NCBI RefSeq assembly: GCF_041080795.1
Contig: NZ_CP129674.1
Location: forward strand, 744,001 to 808,000
Origin: Bifidobacterium sp. WK041_4_12
Lineage (GTDB): Bacteria > Actinomycetota > Actinomycetes > Actinomycetales > Bifidobacteriaceae
Reading direction: 5' to 3'
Length of the DNA stretch: 64,000 nt
The position numbers and the translations under genes are program-made. Positions 1 through 8,657 of this stretch are shown piece after piece. The notes under the pieces are model-generated. The model was not told where the DNA came from. It was given only the letters and a program-made list of their open reading frames with translations, and made no database searches. How positions within the stretch are numbered: the stretch's first letter is position 1; each line of letters starts with the position of its first letter.

Positions 1-1
1 T

Positions 2-412
2 GCGGAAGTGTGGACCTTCTTTCCCGACCCGTGGCCGAAAATGAAACATCATAAGCGGCGAATCATTCAGCTTGACTTCGCGCAAAGCATTGCGTGCGCA
101 CTTGAGCCATATGGTGCATGGCGCATAGCTACCGATATCGATGACTATGCACTCCATATTCATGAGGTTTTGGATTCCTGTGGCTTTCTGCGCAATGATG
201 GCAATCTCGCGGTCCAGCTTCCGCTCGAACACGTTGGCAAGGGAACTGCGATGGATGCAGACAAGCTTCCCCATGGAGAATTCAGCGAGTCGTCTCGATT
301 TGAAGGTCGCGTCCTGACCAATTTCGAGCAGAAAGGTCTTAAAGCCGGTCGGATCATTCATGATTTTACCTATCGTGCCGAAATATCCAGTGAGTCATGC
401 ATGAGGTCGTAA
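2..412 (+). CDS. trmB: tRNA (guanine-N7)-methyltransferase, C-terminal part
   Basis: TrmB transfers a methyl group from S-adenosylmethionine to N7 of G46 in the variable loop of tRNAs. The frame is open from the first base of the window, so the start lies outside. The first visible residues hold the family signature FFPDPWPK followed by H-x-KRR, which belongs to the substrate and catalytic region. The C-terminal part includes the IATDIDDYA segment and ends in SSESCMRS. About 137 codons are visible, so the N-terminal Rossmann part with the SAM-binding loop is missing. It is followed by tRNA-Glu on the same strand. Family assignment is firm because of the PDPWPK/HxKRR block. Confidence 0.93.
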   Translation, partial: AEVWTFFPDPWPKMKHHKRRIIQLDFAQSIACALEPYGAWRIATDIDDYALHIHEVLDSCGFLRNDGNLAVQLPLEHVGKGTAMDADKLPHGEFSESSRFEGRVLTNFEQKGLKAGRIIHDFTYRAEISSESCMRS

Positions 413-645
413 GCCTTCTGACGTGGTTCTTTGGGCATATCCGTGGTTTGTTAAGCGCATTCTTGAACTGGCACATATGCTGTGTTGCTTGCGCGAAACT
501 GCAGAAATTCTGAAACCAGAACACCTTGGACGCTCGGGTCGCGGGGTGCCTTCTTCGTGGCGAACACGGCAAAAAATCGTTCAGTGCGACACGAAGGCAC
601 GCCAGTTTGCCCTATTGGAGAGTTTTGCATAGAATGTTTTTGTTT

Positions 646-717
646 GCCCCCGTCGTCTAACGGTTAGGACACCAGACTTTCAATCTGACAACGAGAGTTC
701 GACTCTCTCCGGGGGTA
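646..717 (+). tRNA. tRNA-Glu (anticodon TTC)
   Basis: The sequence folds as a 72-nt cloverleaf. The acceptor arm GCCCCCG pairs with CGGGGGT (one G-U pair), the D-arm region contains GTCTAACGGTTAGGAC, the anticodon loop is CTTTCAA with anticodon TTC, and the T-loop is GTTCGAC. The discriminator base is A717 and CCA is not encoded. Confidence 0.96.
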
Positions 718-724
718 CTTCTAC

Positions 725-744
725 TGCCGCAAGGGTTTGCGGCA
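725..744 (+). terminator. short hairpin just after tRNA-Glu
   Basis: TGCCGCAA and TTGCGGCA form an 8-bp stem beginning eight bases after the tRNA. There is no clear T-run, so it may be a processing or termination structure. The role is inferred from position only. Confidence 0.35.
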
Positions 745-886
745 CCTACCTCAAGACCTTAAAATTTGGGTCATGGGTTTACTGTGGGTTTACAAGTACC
801 AAGTTTGTGAGCTTTCAGGAGCGTTGCGAGGTTCAGAAAACGAAACTCTCGAAGCAATTTTGACCCCTCACCGATATCTTTACTTA

Positions 887-903
887 ACCATCACGGTGAT
901 GGT
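887..903. promoter_or_regulatory. 17-bp perfect palindrome, possible operator
   Basis: ACCATCAC and GTGATGGT flank a single G. It stands in a gene-free region, so no regulated gene can be named. The form suits a dimeric repressor, but this is inference from symmetry alone. Confidence 0.3.
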
Positions 904-1021
904 CGGTCTCGATCTTGAGCATTTCTGCGCGCATGAATCAGGCAATGTGATTTCTCTTGATGTGGTGTGTGGATTTTGAGTGGTGAAATTGGGGTTGATG
1001 GCTTCATTTTTCGCCACGTTT

Positions 1022-1157
1022 CGAGTTTTGTTGCCTTTTTTGAGTATTCCTTGAATTTGGTTGTGTTGCCGCGTTGTTATGAAGCTCTTTTTCGGCGGGT
1101 TTGATGGCTTGCTGGCCGAAATTTTCTGAAGCTACTTGAAAAAGGCAACAAAACTCG
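1022..1157. repeat. Intergenic inverted-repeat element, copy A1
   Basis: A perfect 19-bp inverted repeat (arms 1022-1040 and 1139-1157, left arm CGAGTTTTGTTGCCTTTTT) encloses 98 bp. The same arms occur at 18881-18990. Beyond the right arm the two copies stay similar for about 24 bases (pattern CC..-AGTGAA-..-GCAAT), so the element is larger than its arms. Transcribed, it would form a long hairpin. No T-run typical of a simple terminator is seen. Confidence 0.85.
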
Positions 1158-1442
1158 CATCCCGCAGTGAATATGTGCAATGAGCATGGCCGTTCACCCA
1201 TCGGATTGTCATAGTAGCTGAGTGGATGACCTCACATGCTGGGATTGCAGTGGAATGAGTGGTTGATCGCGCGTGATGCTTCCAGACCAACATCCCTGCA
1301 GTTGAGGTGCCAGTGCAGTTCCATAGCGGCTGCGTTCATTCCATTCGAATGTCAATCTCTTAACAATCGTTGTATACAAATCAAAGCAGTATTAACGATG
1401 GTGTGCAGGTGACTTTCGAATATGAGGCAGGCGAAGCCTTCC

Positions 1443-2735
1443 CTATAGACTGAAGGCCGTTGAGCTCAGCCATAGCGCGGTTATTGCCGCTATGATGCAC
1501 AGAGATGTGGAAACCAATCCGATCCAGGTAAATTGGAGCAGTTCGACTTTTTTCCCGGTTCTTATCAGAATGCGTCTCCATAGTATGTTCGCCAATGAGC
1601 CGATGTATGTCAGATTGGGCCCAATGTTGACTCCGATCAATACGGCCATCGCCATGACAGGGCTGTGACTTGCTGCGAGGGGAATCAACAGCATTGCAGC
1701 AGGCAGATTGTTCAACACGTTGCAAGCAAGCACGGATACCGCGGCGACGAGTAGTAGTGTCAGCAAAGTGACCGGCCGGTGAAATATGGGAAGCAGCAGA
1801 GTATTCACTCCATTGTTGGATAACGCTGCAACCACGACGCTCAGCGATAGAACGAAAATCAGGAATGAGAGATTGAACGACTTCCAAGACGTTCGCAGCT
1901 CTTCGGAAAGTGTCGATTTCTTCGAGAGGGATCGTTTCAAAACCAGCGCTATGCATCCAGACAAGGCCACCCAATAGGGAGGAATGTCAAGCATTCCGGT
2001 GATGACGAATCCTATCAGCGTCAATACAACTGCAACCATGGCGAATACAGGGGGATGGGTGAAGGTTTGATCAGGAGATTGACCATTGACTGGCTGGGTC
2101 TGAGATGGACGGCTCTTATGCAGCGATGCGTGGAACATCACAAACAATGAAAGGAATTCGACGAGAAGAGCGATAAGCCACGGCAGCCATGACAGGCGGA
2201 TGAACGTCATGAAACCCATGTTTCCGTAGGCTATGAGCAGCAAGTTGGTCAGGTTGGACACAGGAAGAAGCATGGATGCCGTGTTTGCAAGATGCACCGT
2301 GACATACGAAAATGGACGGTGGTCGAGTCGCAGGCGACTTGCTGCTTGGAGCACGATGGGTGTAAGCAGCAGAATCGTGGCGTCGAGGCTCAGAACAGTG
2401 GTGACTATCGCGCAGAGTGCAAATACAAAAAGAAACAGAAGTCTCGGTTTTTCGCGGCATAGCTTGCCGACTGCGTATCCTAGATATTCGAAGAGCCGCT
2501 CCTTCTCGCACAATCGGGCAAAAGTCAGGCAGCATCCAAGGAAGAGAACGGTCGGCAGTATTTGTGTGATATTCGACACGGCAACTGAATAGCTGGTTGC
2601 ATGAATCGCGAGCAGCAGCCCTGAACCGACGATGCCGACGACACCTTCCACCCAACCGTTCTTGGCAGTAACGGTGATGTAAAGCATTACCCCGAGCAAC
2701 AGTGCCGTTATTGCAAGGTATTCCAGATGAATCAC
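1443..2735 (-). CDS. ArsB/anion-permease family membrane transporter
   Basis: This 430-residue protein is almost entirely hydrophobic, with roughly 10-12 membrane segments, and belongs to the ArsB/NhaD/SLC13-like ion transporter superfamily. Known members export arsenite or move dicarboxylates. The typical half-repeat signatures are visible: NVLNNLPAAMLLIPLA, with the helix-break Asn-Asn-Leu-Pro, and GVNIGPNLTYIGSLANILW, which matches the conserved GPNLTxIGSLA block of ArsB. The GTG start is preceded by GGGGA at seven bases. There are no arsR or arsC neighbours, so arsenite as the substrate is unproven. It is divergent from the acetamidase gene across 151 bp. Confidence 0.8.
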   Translation of the reverse strand: MIHLEYLAITALLLGVMLYITVTAKNGWVEGVVGIVGSGLLLAIHATSYSVAVSNITQILPTVLFLGCCLTFARLCEKERLFEYLGYAVGKLCREKPRLLFLFVFALCAIVTTVLSLDATILLLTPIVLQAASRLRLDHRPFSYVTVHLANTASMLLPVSNLTNLLLIAYGNMGFMTFIRLSWLPWLIALLVEFLSLFVMFHASLHKSRPSQTQPVNGQSPDQTFTHPPVFAMVAVVLTLIGFVITGMLDIPPYWVALSGCIALVLKRSLSKKSTLSEELRTSWKSFNLSFLIFVLSLSVVVAALSNNGVNTLLLPIFHRPVTLLTLLLVAAVSVLACNVLNNLPAAMLLIPLAASHSPVMAMAVLIGVNIGPNLTYIGSLANILWRRILIRTGKKVELLQFTWIGLVSTSLCIIAAITALWLSSTAFSL

Positions 2736-2834
2736 GTTGCGTCCCCAGTTCGTTATCCTTCGAGACGAGTATACCCAGCCCAGATGCCGAGTGACTCGTG
2801 GATTGAGTCATGGCATGAAATAATTCTTACATAT

Positions 2835-2857
2835 ATTAGAGATGTTGGTATTCTAAT
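2835..2857. promoter_or_regulatory. Inverted repeat in the divergent arsB-like/acetamidase promoter region
   Basis: ATTAGA and TCTAAT are arranged as 6-bp arms 11 bases apart within an AT-rich 151-bp divergent intergenic region. This is a candidate operator or part of a promoter. The evidence is symmetry and position only. Confidence 0.25.
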
Positions 2858-2886
2858 TTCACATTGACTTCATGCAAGGATCCTAC

Positions 2887-4110
2887 ATGCAGAAATTTGA
2901 GAGGACTGGAACAATATTTACTATCACATCGTCACCTGAATCCGTGTTGTGGGGAGTGTTGCCCAGTCAACGTGATGAGCCCCTGTGCACGGTGGATTCG
3001 GGATCCATTGTCACCATCGATACGCTCAGCCATGAAGGTGTGCTTGAGGATCAGGGAAGCGATCCCATTGCATTCTTCGGCGCGCAAGGCATTGATGCGG
3101 ATCAGGTTCTTCCTGATGCGGTGAACCTTGTCAACAATGTTCCGCATATCAAAGGTGCAGGTCCGCACATAGTCAATCGAAGGATAGACATTGCCAATGC
3201 GCATGCTGGCGATTATCTGAAGGTAGAAGTCCTTCAACTCACGCCGCGGGTTCCGTATGGCATTATCTCAAACCGACATGGGAAGGGAGTGCTCACTCGC
3301 CGTTTTCCCCAAGGGAAACCAACGGTAAGCGTTTTTGCCCAACAGATCACCCGTAATGGAGCGATGTGGGGTGTGATTGACAAGACCGGTCCGGATGCGC
3401 TTGCACGTTATGAAAACCGGCTGAAGCAGTCGGACCCGCTTGATGATGCCATTGTGCAAGCAGATAGCATCGGTGAAGGTGGAGCAAACGCGACTTTGCC
3501 CCTTGCAAACACGTCTCTGTCCTTTGCGGGCGGGCAGCGGGATTCGAGTGATGGTCAGGCTGAGAGAATCGCCTTCCCTTTGGCTCCGTTCTTGGGAATC
3601 ATGGGAGTCACCCCAGCGACCGACGAACATTTGAGCACAGTTCCTCCGGGGGATTTTGGAGGCAATCTCGACATTAACCTGCTGGTATCCGGCTCGACGC
3701 TGTATCTCCCCATTCAAGTTGAGGGAGCAGGCTTCTATGTTGGCGATCCGCATTTCGTGCAGGGCAACGGCGAGGTCTCGCTGACAGCGCTTGAGGCCTC
3801 GTTGCATGCACAATTGAAACTGACCGTGATACCTCGCGTAACGTTCAAAGCCCATGTTGGCGCGCTAGAGGGACCTATGATCGAAACGCCTGATTACTGG
3901 GTCACCACAGGAAGAGCGCTTACCCTCGATGAAGCACTCGAGCATTGCGTTACGGAAACTATCACGGCCCTCAACCATCTGTATGCCATGGATGATGCCC
4001 ATGCATATGCCCTGGCAAGTGCATGCATAGATTTCAATATCTCCGAAGCTGTGGATATCGTCAAGGGAGTTCATGCATGCATTCCCAAAAGCCTATGCCC
4101 TATGCAATGA
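2887..4110 (+). CDS. Acetamidase/formamidase family protein
   Basis: The 407-residue protein has the FmdA/AmdA fold family layout: an N-terminal beta-rich part with TVDSGSIVTIDTLSHEG, a central GPHIVNRRIDIANAHAGD-like segment, and a C-terminal segment with FVQGNGEVSLTALE, which resembles the G-D-G-E motif of this family. Members hydrolyse formamide or short aliphatic amides to the acid and ammonia in the cytoplasm. I place the start at the second ATG because AAGGA lies six bases before it. The upstream ATG at 2872 has no Shine-Dalgarno sequence. It stands alone, with no urea or amide transporter beside it, so the substrate is unknown. Confidence 0.85.
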   Translation: MQKFERTGTIFTITSSPESVLWGVLPSQRDEPLCTVDSGSIVTIDTLSHEGVLEDQGSDPIAFFGAQGIDADQVLPDAVNLVNNVPHIKGAGPHIVNRRIDIANAHAGDYLKVEVLQLTPRVPYGIISNRHGKGVLTRRFPQGKPTVSVFAQQITRNGAMWGVIDKTGPDALARYENRLKQSDPLDDAIVQADSIGEGGANATLPLANTSLSFAGGQRDSSDGQAERIAFPLAPFLGIMGVTPATDEHLSTVPPGDFGGNLDINLLVSGSTLYLPIQVEGAGFYVGDPHFVQGNGEVSLTALEASLHAQLKLTVIPRVTFKAHVGALEGPMIETPDYWVTTGRALTLDEALEHCVTETITALNHLYAMDDAHAYALASACIDFNISEAVDIVKGVHACIPKSLCPMQ

Positions 4111-4158
4111 CCTTAATGCCGATGTAGGCTTGGCGCCTTTGCCTTCATGCAGTGAGAA

Positions 4159-4755
4159 TCAGCTGGCTCCCAGAGCGATTCCGATTGCGAGCACTATCAG
4201 GCCGCCGAGCGTGACCACGAGGAGCGAATTCTTCATCGGGACATGCAGGAAGCGGTAGCGCACCCATGCAATGACAACGAGTTCAATGGCTACCACGATG
4301 AATGCAACTATCAACGATAGGTGCAGGTCGGGTATCAGGAAGGGGAGTGTGTGGAAGGTGCCACCGATGGTGGTCGCAGCGCCGGTGATCGCTCCTCGAA
4401 CTATGGCTGAACCGCGACCTGTCGTCTTTCCATTGTCAGACAGTGCTTCTGACCAGCCCATGCTTACTCCAGCACCGAGTGCGGTTGCCATGCCGACGAT
4501 GAACGCGGCATGAGAGCCGGAAAAGATAGCGGATGCGAATACGGGTGCGAGCGTACTCACCGTTCCATCAATCAGACCGACGAGACCCGGCTGAATGTAA
4601 CGCAGCACAAATGAACTGTCGTTGTGATCGTACGATAATAGTTTTTTGGCAAATGCGGCAGGTGATGAACCCGCTGGCGATTGTTTGGCTGTCGTATTCG
4701 AAGTTGCTGAGTCCGAATAAGCCATCTCAGAATCAATGTTCTCTGAATGAGTCAT
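4159..4755 (-). CDS. VIT1/CCC1-family iron/manganese transporter
   Basis: The 198-residue protein starts with a polar leader of about 45 residues. The membrane part begins at YIQPGLVGLIDGTVSTLAP, the conserved first helix of VIT-type transporters (G-L-x-D-G), followed by ALGAGVSMGWSEALSD, and about five membrane segments in all. VIT proteins move Fe2+ or Mn2+ out of the cytoplasm or into stores. GGAGG stands seven bases before the ATG. It is divergent from a Fur-family regulator 92 bp away, which supports metal-dependent control and a role in metal homeostasis. It is shorter than eukaryotic VIT1 (about 230-250 residues) but close to actinobacterial relatives. Confidence 0.82.
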   Translation of the reverse strand: MTHSENIDSEMAYSDSATSNTTAKQSPAGSSPAAFAKKLLSYDHNDSSFVLRYIQPGLVGLIDGTVSTLAPVFASAIFSGSHAAFIVGMATALGAGVSMGWSEALSDNGKTTGRGSAIVRGAITGAATTIGGTFHTLPFLIPDLHLSLIVAFIVVAIELVVIAWVRYRFLHVPMKNSLLVVTLGGLIVLAIGIALGAS

Positions 4756-4847
4756 ATCAAAACCTCCATTTCTTATTTTAATTGATTTCTAATAAAATGC
4801 AAATTAAGAGAACAAATTCATTGAGATAACGGTCAAAGTTGTCTAGA
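4756..4847. promoter_or_regulatory. Divergent promoter region with possible Fur/PerR box
   Basis: This AT-rich gap lies between the VIT transporter and the Fur-family gene. It contains TTATT...AATAA as an imperfect inverted repeat around 4774-4797. Fur and PerR boxes are AT-rich dyads, so autoregulation and control of the transporter from here is likely. The exact box is uncertain. Confidence 0.45.
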
Positions 4848-5324
4848 ATGGGTCATATGCAAGCAGCACAAGACGAACGTACAGTTCAGACGAATCTCGA
4901 CAAGGTTCTTCATGACAAAGGTTTACGAACCACCCCACAACGCAAGTTGATCTATCGCATCATCACTGCAACGGCGCAGCATGTCAGTGCTCAACAGATT
5001 CAGCAGGAACTTGAGGAAGTTTTTCCCGGCATCTCACTGCCTACGGTCTATTCCACTCTTGAGCTGTTCACCCAGCTCGGTGTCATCCACAAAATGGCAA
5101 TCAACAATGGCGAGATGCTCTATGACACGGGATGGAGTCATCCACATGCCCATATGAGGTGCAAAAAGTGTGGAAGAATCATCGATTTGGACATCCCGCC
5201 CGTCACGCAGCAAGATATACGGTCTGCGGCTGAGGCAGGATTCAGCGTCGATTCGGGTGATTTGCTGCTGTATGGATTGTGCAAGGAATGTGCTGCACAA
5301 GAGTCGAAGAGCGCGACTGTCTGA
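4848..5324 (+). CDS. Fur/PerR-family metal-responsive transcriptional regulator
   Basis: The protein has about 158 residues, the usual Fur length. A winged-helix part (TTPQRKLIYRII, then ISLPTVYSTLELFTQLGVI as recognition helix) is followed by a dimerisation and metal-binding part with HPHAHMRCKKCG and GLCKEC. These are the two CxxC pairs of the structural zinc site plus the histidine cluster. It would repress genes in response to Fe2+, Mn2+ or peroxide. Sequence reading cannot separate Fur from PerR. Three starts are possible (TTG 4839, ATG 4848, ATG 4857) and none has a strong ribosome binding site. The divergent VIT transporter is the likely target. Confidence 0.9.
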   Translation: MGHMQAAQDERTVQTNLDKVLHDKGLRTTPQRKLIYRIITATAQHVSAQQIQQELEEVFPGISLPTVYSTLELFTQLGVIHKMAINNGEMLYDTGWSHPHAHMRCKKCGRIIDLDIPPVTQQDIRSAAEAGFSVDSGDLLLYGLCKECAAQESKSATV

Positions 5325-5401
5325 ATTGTTCCGGGCTGTTATCCCATCGTAGAGCCGTGGGCAAGTATGGCGCCGTGGGGTGTAAGACGGTCGAACGGCA
5401 G

Positions 5402-5695
5402 TCAGATTGAAGCGGTGAATGCAGTGAAATCATTCGCTGCACCTGATGTCAAGTTAACAACAATGCCGACCACGATAATCACTGACAGCAGGCTTGCCAA
5501 TCCGACGAGAATTGAAGAAATAAGACGCATCAGACTACCGGAGCCTCTTGCAAAAATCCGAAATACGATGGCGACTATCCAAGAAACGGCCAAAAGGCCA
5601 AGTAGGGAAGTGACGGATAGAGAGACCAGGTTGGCGTAGACCGCGCTTATCGCCGTCCAACACCATTGGCCTATGTCCACCAATACGGTATCCAT
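5402..5695 (-). CDS. Small two-helix membrane protein, unknown function
   Basis: The 97-residue protein has two long hydrophobic stretches, around residues 26-50 (SVTSLLGLLAVSWIVAIVF) and 58-82 (LISSILVGLASLLSVIIVV), joined by a short basic loop FRIFARGSG. A strong Shine-Dalgarno sequence GGGAGGA lies ten bases before the ATG, so the frame is very likely real. I do not recognise the family. It is convergent with the Fur-family gene and divergent from the zinc-ribbon protein gene. Confidence 0.65.
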   Translation of the reverse strand: MDTVLVDIGQWCWTAISAVYANLVSLSVTSLLGLLAVSWIVAIVFRIFARGSGSLMRLISSILVGLASLLSVIIVVGIVVNLTSGAANDFTAFTASI

Positions 5696-5923
5696 GTCGC
5701 TGTTATCCTCCCAAGTTAGCTATCGCTTCATTCCATTACACCAATTGTGATCAATTGTGCACCTCAATCATGATCATTCACTGACGACGATGTGCACACC
5801 ATGTAAGAGGAATTGTCACAAGACGCTGTTATGCATCGCGCGGAATGGATGCGACAGGGTTTTTAATGATGGCGCTGTTCAATGGCGGGTGCACTGTAAC
5901 TGTTTGATAGGGTATTGATAGAG

Positions 5924-7648
5924 ATGAAACGGAGCGAGGAGACCATATTGGTTTGCGACAAGTGCGGATTCAGGAACGAAGAGGGTGCAAAAGTGTGCGC
6001 CTCTTGCGGCTCGCAGTTATCGGATAAGCCTTCAGATCCGCGAGATGCCAAGCCAACCAGCGAATCTGACGTTGAACATGGACACGATGATACGATGTCG
6101 AAGGATAATGGCGGCACCAATTTCGCGGCCTCAGGCATCCTTGGCTTAAACGAGTTCGAACAGACGCAGTATCAGCCCACCTTCACGTTTGACATTCCCA
6201 TAACGCCAAAGGGACGTAGCTTGTCCGATGGCAGCGGGTCGGAGGGGCATAGGCAACCCGATGCGCAATCGCTGATGGACAATGGTTCAGGTCGTGAGAC
6301 AAGATCCGCTTCTGCAACGTCACACTTGGCTCGTGTGAACAGTCAACCTACGCCAGACGCCCTCTATGGCCAGGGTCAGTCAGGCTATGCAGCGCAGATG
6401 AATTCAGCAAATCTAGCCAATGCAGCATTCGGGGTCAATTCCGGCAATCTTGCCGACTTGGTAAACGCATCTGAAGACAGAGTTTCGAGTGATCCCTCAG
6501 ACGGCGTGAGCGCGGCGAATGGATCGAATGGATCGATTGGAACAATTGGAACAATTGGAGCGACTGGAACGACTGGATCAGGCAATAGTGACAATCCTCA
6601 AGATCCTCATGGCGCAGGCCAGACGCCATACAGCTCACCTGATAACGCTCGGCAGCCGCTAGCGTCGGCGCAACAGCAGCCACAAGCTACCCCACAACAA
6701 CAGCCGCAGCAGTCTCCAACTCAGCAACCGAATCCACAGAATCAGCCCCAGACTCCGGCCCACAAGCAGCGACAGCCCTCTCGCAGGAAACGGCTGCTCA
6801 TAGGCATCGGCATAGCCATCGCAGCAATACTTGCCATATGTCTTATCGTTGTAGAGATACTCGGCAGCGGCATATTGGGCACTTACTCGCCCAATTCCAC
6901 AAGCCCCGCAAGCTCCGCTACGAGTCCAACGAAGGTTAAACCATCCACGAGTGCGCCACAACAGACCACCACATCCGAGCAGCCGTCGAAAACGGTCTTT
7001 GACAAGAAGCAACTCGACACCCTGATATCGCAATTCTCGGCATCCGATGCTGCTATCGCTGGCATAGACATCAACGGTAAGGACACGTATTCATCACAGC
7101 TGGCAACAACGAAGTTCGTTGCAGCCGGATTGTATCTGCCCATATACCTGGACGCTCACTCAGGCAAGAACCCCAATTCGATCACGGCATCCGACGTCAT
7201 GATGAACACCATGAGCAATAACGATGCCAACACGGCAATGACGGATCTAGGGGGATTCAGCGCGGTGACCGACTGGCTGCATACGAACGGATATGCTTCT
7301 ACCGAAATAGGCCGAAACTTTGGAGATGTTGCAGCTTCTAACGGAGGCCTCGAAAACTATTCCACGGCAGCCGATTCGGTTGCCATGTTGAAAGCAACCG
7401 AAGCAGCTGGTGGCGCAAATCTGATGACCTATAACATCGCAGCAGATGGTATCGCCATTCCCGCAGGCATGCAGATTTCCGCGCATCGTGGGCAAGGCAT
7501 CAAGAACGCCTACAACTATTTCCTCATTATCAAGGTAAAGGATTATGCGATTGCGCTCGCAGTCCTCACCAAGAACCACAGTGGACAAGAGGTAACGGAC
7601 CTAACGTCAAAGGTTCTGCAATCCATCGATTCCATGATTGCTCAATAG
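5924..7648 (+). CDS. Zinc-ribbon membrane protein with degenerate beta-lactamase-like domain
   Basis: About 574 residues in four parts. An N-terminal zinc ribbon (CDKCG...CASCG, near residues 12-31) comes first, then a long disordered stretch rich in Gln, Pro, Ser and Thr. One membrane helix follows near residues 290-315 (LLIGIGIAIAAILAICLIV), then an extracytoplasmic domain from about residue 365. That domain reads like a class A beta-lactamase/PBP-related fold, but the SxxK position is ATTK, the SDN position is SNN and the KTG position is HRG, so the nucleophile and most catalytic groups are missing. A cell-wall sensing or binding role is inferred. The start is uncertain between TTG 5915 and ATG 5924. 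Confidence 0.7.
   Translation: MKRSEETILVCDKCGFRNEEGAKVCASCGSQLSDKPSDPRDAKPTSESDVEHGHDDTMSKDNGGTNFAASGILGLNEFEQTQYQPTFTFDIPITPKGRSLSDGSGSEGHRQPDAQSLMDNGSGRETRSASATSHLARVNSQPTPDALYGQGQSGYAAQMNSANLANAAFGVNSGNLADLVNASEDRVSSDPSDGVSAANGSNGSIGTIGTIGATGTTGSGNSDNPQDPHGAGQTPYSSPDNARQPLASAQQQPQATPQQQPQQSPTQQPNPQNQPQTPAHKQRQPSRRKRLLIGIGIAIAAILAICLIVVEILGSGILGTYSPNSTSPASSATSPTKVKPSTSAPQQTTTSEQPSKTVFDKKQLDTLISQFSASDAAIAGIDINGKDTYSSQLATTKFVAAGLYLPIYLDAHSGKNPNSITASDVMMNTMSNNDANTAMTDLGGFSAVTDWLHTNGYASTEIGRNFGDVAASNGGLENYSTAADSVAMLKATEAAGGANLMTYNIAADGIAIPAGMQISAHRGQGIKNAYNYFLIIKVKDYAIALAVLTKNHSGQEVTDLTSKVLQSIDSMIAQ
6518..6580 (+). repeat. Short in-frame repeats inside the zinc-ribbon protein gene
   Basis: About seven degenerate 9-nt units (patterns ATGGATCGA, ATTGGAACA, ACTGGAACG) encode NGS/IGT/TGT tripeptide-like runs in the disordered linker. 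Unit number could vary between strains without breaking the frame. Confidence 0.7.
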
Positions 7649-7733
7649 CATGGATTCGGCCATGAGCCATTCATGAGCCATTCATGAGTCATTGTTAGAT
7701 AGACTTGGCCTGACTCATATGGAAAGGTTCTTC

Positions 7734-8657
7734 ATGCTTTCACTGCTCATCGGACTCGTCGTCGGCTTCGGTCTGCCCGTTCAAACTGCCATCAACTCAC
7801 GGCTTCGTCAAGTGGTGGGCTCGCCGCTGCGGTCCTCGATGATCTCATTTACCGTAGGCACGGCTTTCCTCATTGCAGTGCTGCTGGCAACCTTGCAGGG
7901 ATTGCTGATTCCGGTTGCAACGTTTTCACAGCAGCCGTGGTGGATTTGGCTTGGTGGCATTCTCGGAGTGGTATATCTGACGGGGAACATCATTCTCTTT
8001 CCTCGTCTGGGTGCGGCTCAGACAGTAATTATGCCGGTTGTTGGGCAGTTGATCATGAGTATGCTGATCGATAATTTCGGCTGGTTCGGTTCACCTCAGC
8101 ATGCGCTCACCTGGATTCGCGTTGCCGGTGGCATCGTTGTGCTAGTCGGTGTCTTTCTTGTCGTATTCACGACATCGGCAAGAAATGGGTTGCAGAAGAC
8201 ACGGTCTTCGTTCCTTCTACCGTGGCAACTTGCAGGTATTGCTACAGGCATGATGAGCGCCGCGCAAGCTGCGATCAACGGGCATCTCGGAGTTGTGTTG
8301 CACTCTGCTGTGAAAGCTGCGTTCGTGTCGTTTTTCGTTGGCACGGTCGCATTGATTCTGATCGTTGCCATCGCTGAACGCGGTATCCATATTCGCTCGG
8401 CATTTTCTAAGAACAATCCCTGGTGGATTTGGCTTGGGGGAGTCATCGGTTCGCTTTTCGTTCTTGGAAATGCCTACCTTGTCCCTGAAATTGGCACGGG
8501 ACTGACCGTGGTCATCCTGCTTTTTGGCATGATCTCCGGAGGATTGCTTATCGATAGCCGAGGCTGGTTGGGTGCACAACGTGTCTCGGTCACGCCGATG
8601 CAACTGATCGGTGTGCTTGCACTTATCTGCGGGGTTGTGCTTATCAAGCTGTTTTAA
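7734..8657 (+). CDS. DMT-family permease, DUF606 (YdcZ-like) type
   Basis: The 307-residue protein has about ten membrane segments arranged as two similar halves. Each half carries the family feature WWIWLGGxxGxxxxxxN (residues near 63-80 and 227-245), and the first helix includes the conserved PVQTAINSRLR. This is the duplicated DUF606 arrangement, which belongs to the drug/metabolite transporter superfamily. The substrate is unknown. I chose the ATG at 7734 because GGAAAGG stands six bases before it; longer starts at 7692 or 7719 lack this. Its 3' end overlaps the convergent MFS gene by 14 bases. Confidence 0.85.
   Translation: MLSLLIGLVVGFGLPVQTAINSRLRQVVGSPLRSSMISFTVGTAFLIAVLLATLQGLLIPVATFSQQPWWIWLGGILGVVYLTGNIILFPRLGAAQTVIMPVVGQLIMSMLIDNFGWFGSPQHALTWIRVAGGIVVLVGVFLVVFTTSARNGLQKTRSSFLLPWQLAGIATGMMSAAQAAINGHLGVVLHSAVKAAFVSFFVGTVALILIVAIAERGIHIRSAFSKNNPWWIWLGGVIGSLFVLGNAYLVPEIGTGLTVVILLFGMISGGLLIDSRGWLGAQRVSVTPMQLIGVLALICGVVLIKLF

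Larger units (their letters stand above)
718..1442. other. 725-bp stretch without a convincing gene
   Basis: No reading frame here has a family motif or a convincing ribosome binding site. The stretch holds the post-tRNA hairpin, a direct repeat of TGGGTTTAC near 776-794, a 17-bp perfect palindrome at 887-903 (ACCATCAC-G-GTGATGGT) and the hairpin element at 1022-1157. The remainder up to the ArsB-like gene shows nothing recognisable. Confidence 0.6.

Noticed and set aside
737..979. 80-codon plus-strand frame after tRNA-Glu
   Set aside because: No Shine-Dalgarno sequence, no family pattern, and it contains the 17-bp palindrome; probably non-coding.
1004..1201. 65-codon minus-strand frame across element A1
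   Set aside because: It is created by the inverted repeat; the same arm gives a similar peptide (CEFCCLF) at element A2, which shows it is repeat sequence, not a gene.
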